A stretch of 64,000 bases of DNA from Megalopta genalis (Eukaryota > Arthropoda > Insecta > Hymenoptera > Halictidae). A program made the position numbers and the translations under genes. The notes beneath the pieces were generated by a model. That model searched no databases. It was given only the letters and a program-made list of their open reading frames with translations, and had not been told where the DNA came from. The first letter of the stretch is position 1. Each line of letters starts with the position of its first letter. This document shows, piece after piece, positions 63,249 to 64,000 of the stretch. The stretch spans positions 62,001-126,000 of the forward strand of contig NW_027476847.1 of NCBI RefSeq assembly GCF_051020955.1, given 5' to 3'.

Positions 63249-64000
63249 ATCAATGCGATGTAGAAGTTTAGCTTCAAATCCATGCGTAACAAATGATTTA
63301 GCTTGAAATAGTTGCGATATAAGTGATACAGCTTCAAATGCTGGCGAATAAACGAGTCAGCTTCAAATCCATGCGAAACAAATGATTTTGCTTCAAATAC
63401 TTGCGATATAAGTAATATAGCTTCAAATTCTGGCGAAATAATCGAGTTAGCTTCAAATCCAAGCGAAGCACATGATGTAGCTCAAATCAATGCGATGTAG
63501 AAGGTTTAGCTTCAAATCCATGCGAAACAAATGATTCCGCTTCAATTACTTGCGATATAAGTGACAAAGCTTCAAATGCAGGCGAAACAAACGCGTTAGC
63601 TTCAAATCCATGCGAAACACATGATGTAGCTTCAAATCAATGCGATGTAGAAGGTTTAGCTTCAAATCCATACGAAAGAAATGATTCGCTTCAATTACTT
63701 GCGATATAAGTGATATAGCTTCAAATGCTGGCGAAATAAACGAGTTAGCTTCAAATCCATGCGAGACACATGATGTAGCTTCAAATCAATGCGATGTAGA
63801 AGGTTTAGCTTCAAATCCATGCGAAACAAATGATTTCGCTTCAAATACTTGTGATATAAGTGATATTGTTTCAAATTATGGCGAAATAATCGAGTTTGCT
63901 TCAAATCCGTGCGAACACATGATGTAGCATCAAATCAATGCGATGTAGATTATTTAGCTTCAAATTCAGGCTAGACGAATTATTTAGCTTCAAATACTTG
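63249..64000. repeat. 1.2-kb tandem duplication, right copy, cut by window end
   Basis: Repeats 62,050-62,800, including the private atagttgcg variant at 63,309. It shows extra single-base losses (gaagtttagc 63,265, ggcgaataaacg 63,347, gattcgcttc 63,687, gcgaacacatg 63,915). The array continues beyond 64,000. Confidence 0.8.

Larger units (their letters stand above)
1..64000. repeat. 30-bp satellite array filling the whole window
   Basis: Every stretch read consists of head-to-tail 30-bp monomers in one orientation. The most constant parts are the opening gcttcaaat and the central tgcga; the last 12-13 bases define the monomer type. About 2,100 monomers fit in the window. GC is about 36% from the type consensuses (30-40% by type), and the + strand carries more A than T. 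There is no unique spacer, no gene-like unique sequence and no inserted element. Such an array is typical of eukaryotic satellite or very long minisatellite DNA and would be extraordinary in a bacterium. The array continues past both window edges. Its function, if any, cannot be read from the sequence. Confidence 0.98.

Noticed and set aside
1..64000. CRISPR array with 30-bp repeats
   Set aside because: There are no unique spacers: the units abut directly and all belong to one family. No cas genes are present.
1..64000. Bacterial surface repeat protein, ice-nucleation or TAL-like repeat gene
   Set aside because: No ribosome binding site, no unique N- or C-terminal domain and no matching motif (no RTX GGxGxD, no 34-residue unit). 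Stops and frameshifts break every frame.
1..64000. Centromere CENP-B box or telomere repeat
   Set aside because: No match to the CENP-B box pattern and no TTAGGG-like runs in the monomers. A centromeric role cannot be judged from sequence.
1..64000. tRNA, rRNA or other structured RNA genes
   Set aside because: Nothing in the window departs from the 30-bp family long enough to hold one.

Overview
The whole 64,000-base window is one uninterrupted tandem-repeat (satellite) array. Its monomer is 30 bp with consensus gcttcaaat, two or three variable bases, tgcga, then a variable 12-13 bp tail. All monomers I read, roughly 2,100, point the same way. I found no unique sequence, no recognisable gene, no RNA gene and no transposon. 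An array of this length and composition (about 36% GC, A-rich on the + strand, one CpG per monomer) points to a eukaryotic nuclear genome, in a heterochromatic or minisatellite-like locus. I cannot name the species.

Monomers fall into five recurring types. Their order A-B-C-D-E gives a 150-bp (5 x 30) higher-order repeat. In the + frame beginning at gct the types read A ASNPCETHDV, B ASNQCDVEGL, C ASNPCETNDL/F, D ASNTCDISDI and E ASNAGEINEL (or AGETNAL). Local departures are common: A-B dimers (60 bp), C-D-E trimers (90 bp) and one B-B-B run. Because 30 is divisible by 3, long frames open on both strands. These frames are broken repeatedly by stops and 1-bp indels, and I do not regard any as a demonstrated gene. 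The longest stop-free stretch I traced is 5,965-7,374 on + (470 codons, no methionine codon in the repeat frame).

Above the 150-bp level lies a nested history of large duplications. Block I (1 to about 12.4 kb) has a 0.8-kb copy of its own start at 11,443, a 1.1-kb tandem at 7.4-9.2 kb, and four copies of a 0.29-kb segment. Block II (about 12.4-22.0 kb) carries a 3.7-kb copy of 1,970-5,790. Block III (about 22.0-43.9 kb) is a super-array of units of 7.86, 5.28 and 6.27 kb. It contains an apparently identical 1,351-bp tandem duplication, a 989-bp tandem and 360-bp doublets. Block IV (about 43.9-49.1 kb) has an 869-bp-offset duplication and a 1,379-bp tandem. Block V (about 49.1-58.2 kb) is largely a further copy of block III. 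Block VI (about 58.2-64 kb) copies block IV and ends in a 1.2-kb tandem cut by the window edge.

From about 54.73 kb to the end, single-base losses in short A or T runs become very frequent, about forty against about ten in the preceding 25 kb. This looks more like poor assembly polishing than biology. Nothing here supports genes working together. The content of the window is the repeat architecture and its duplication history.
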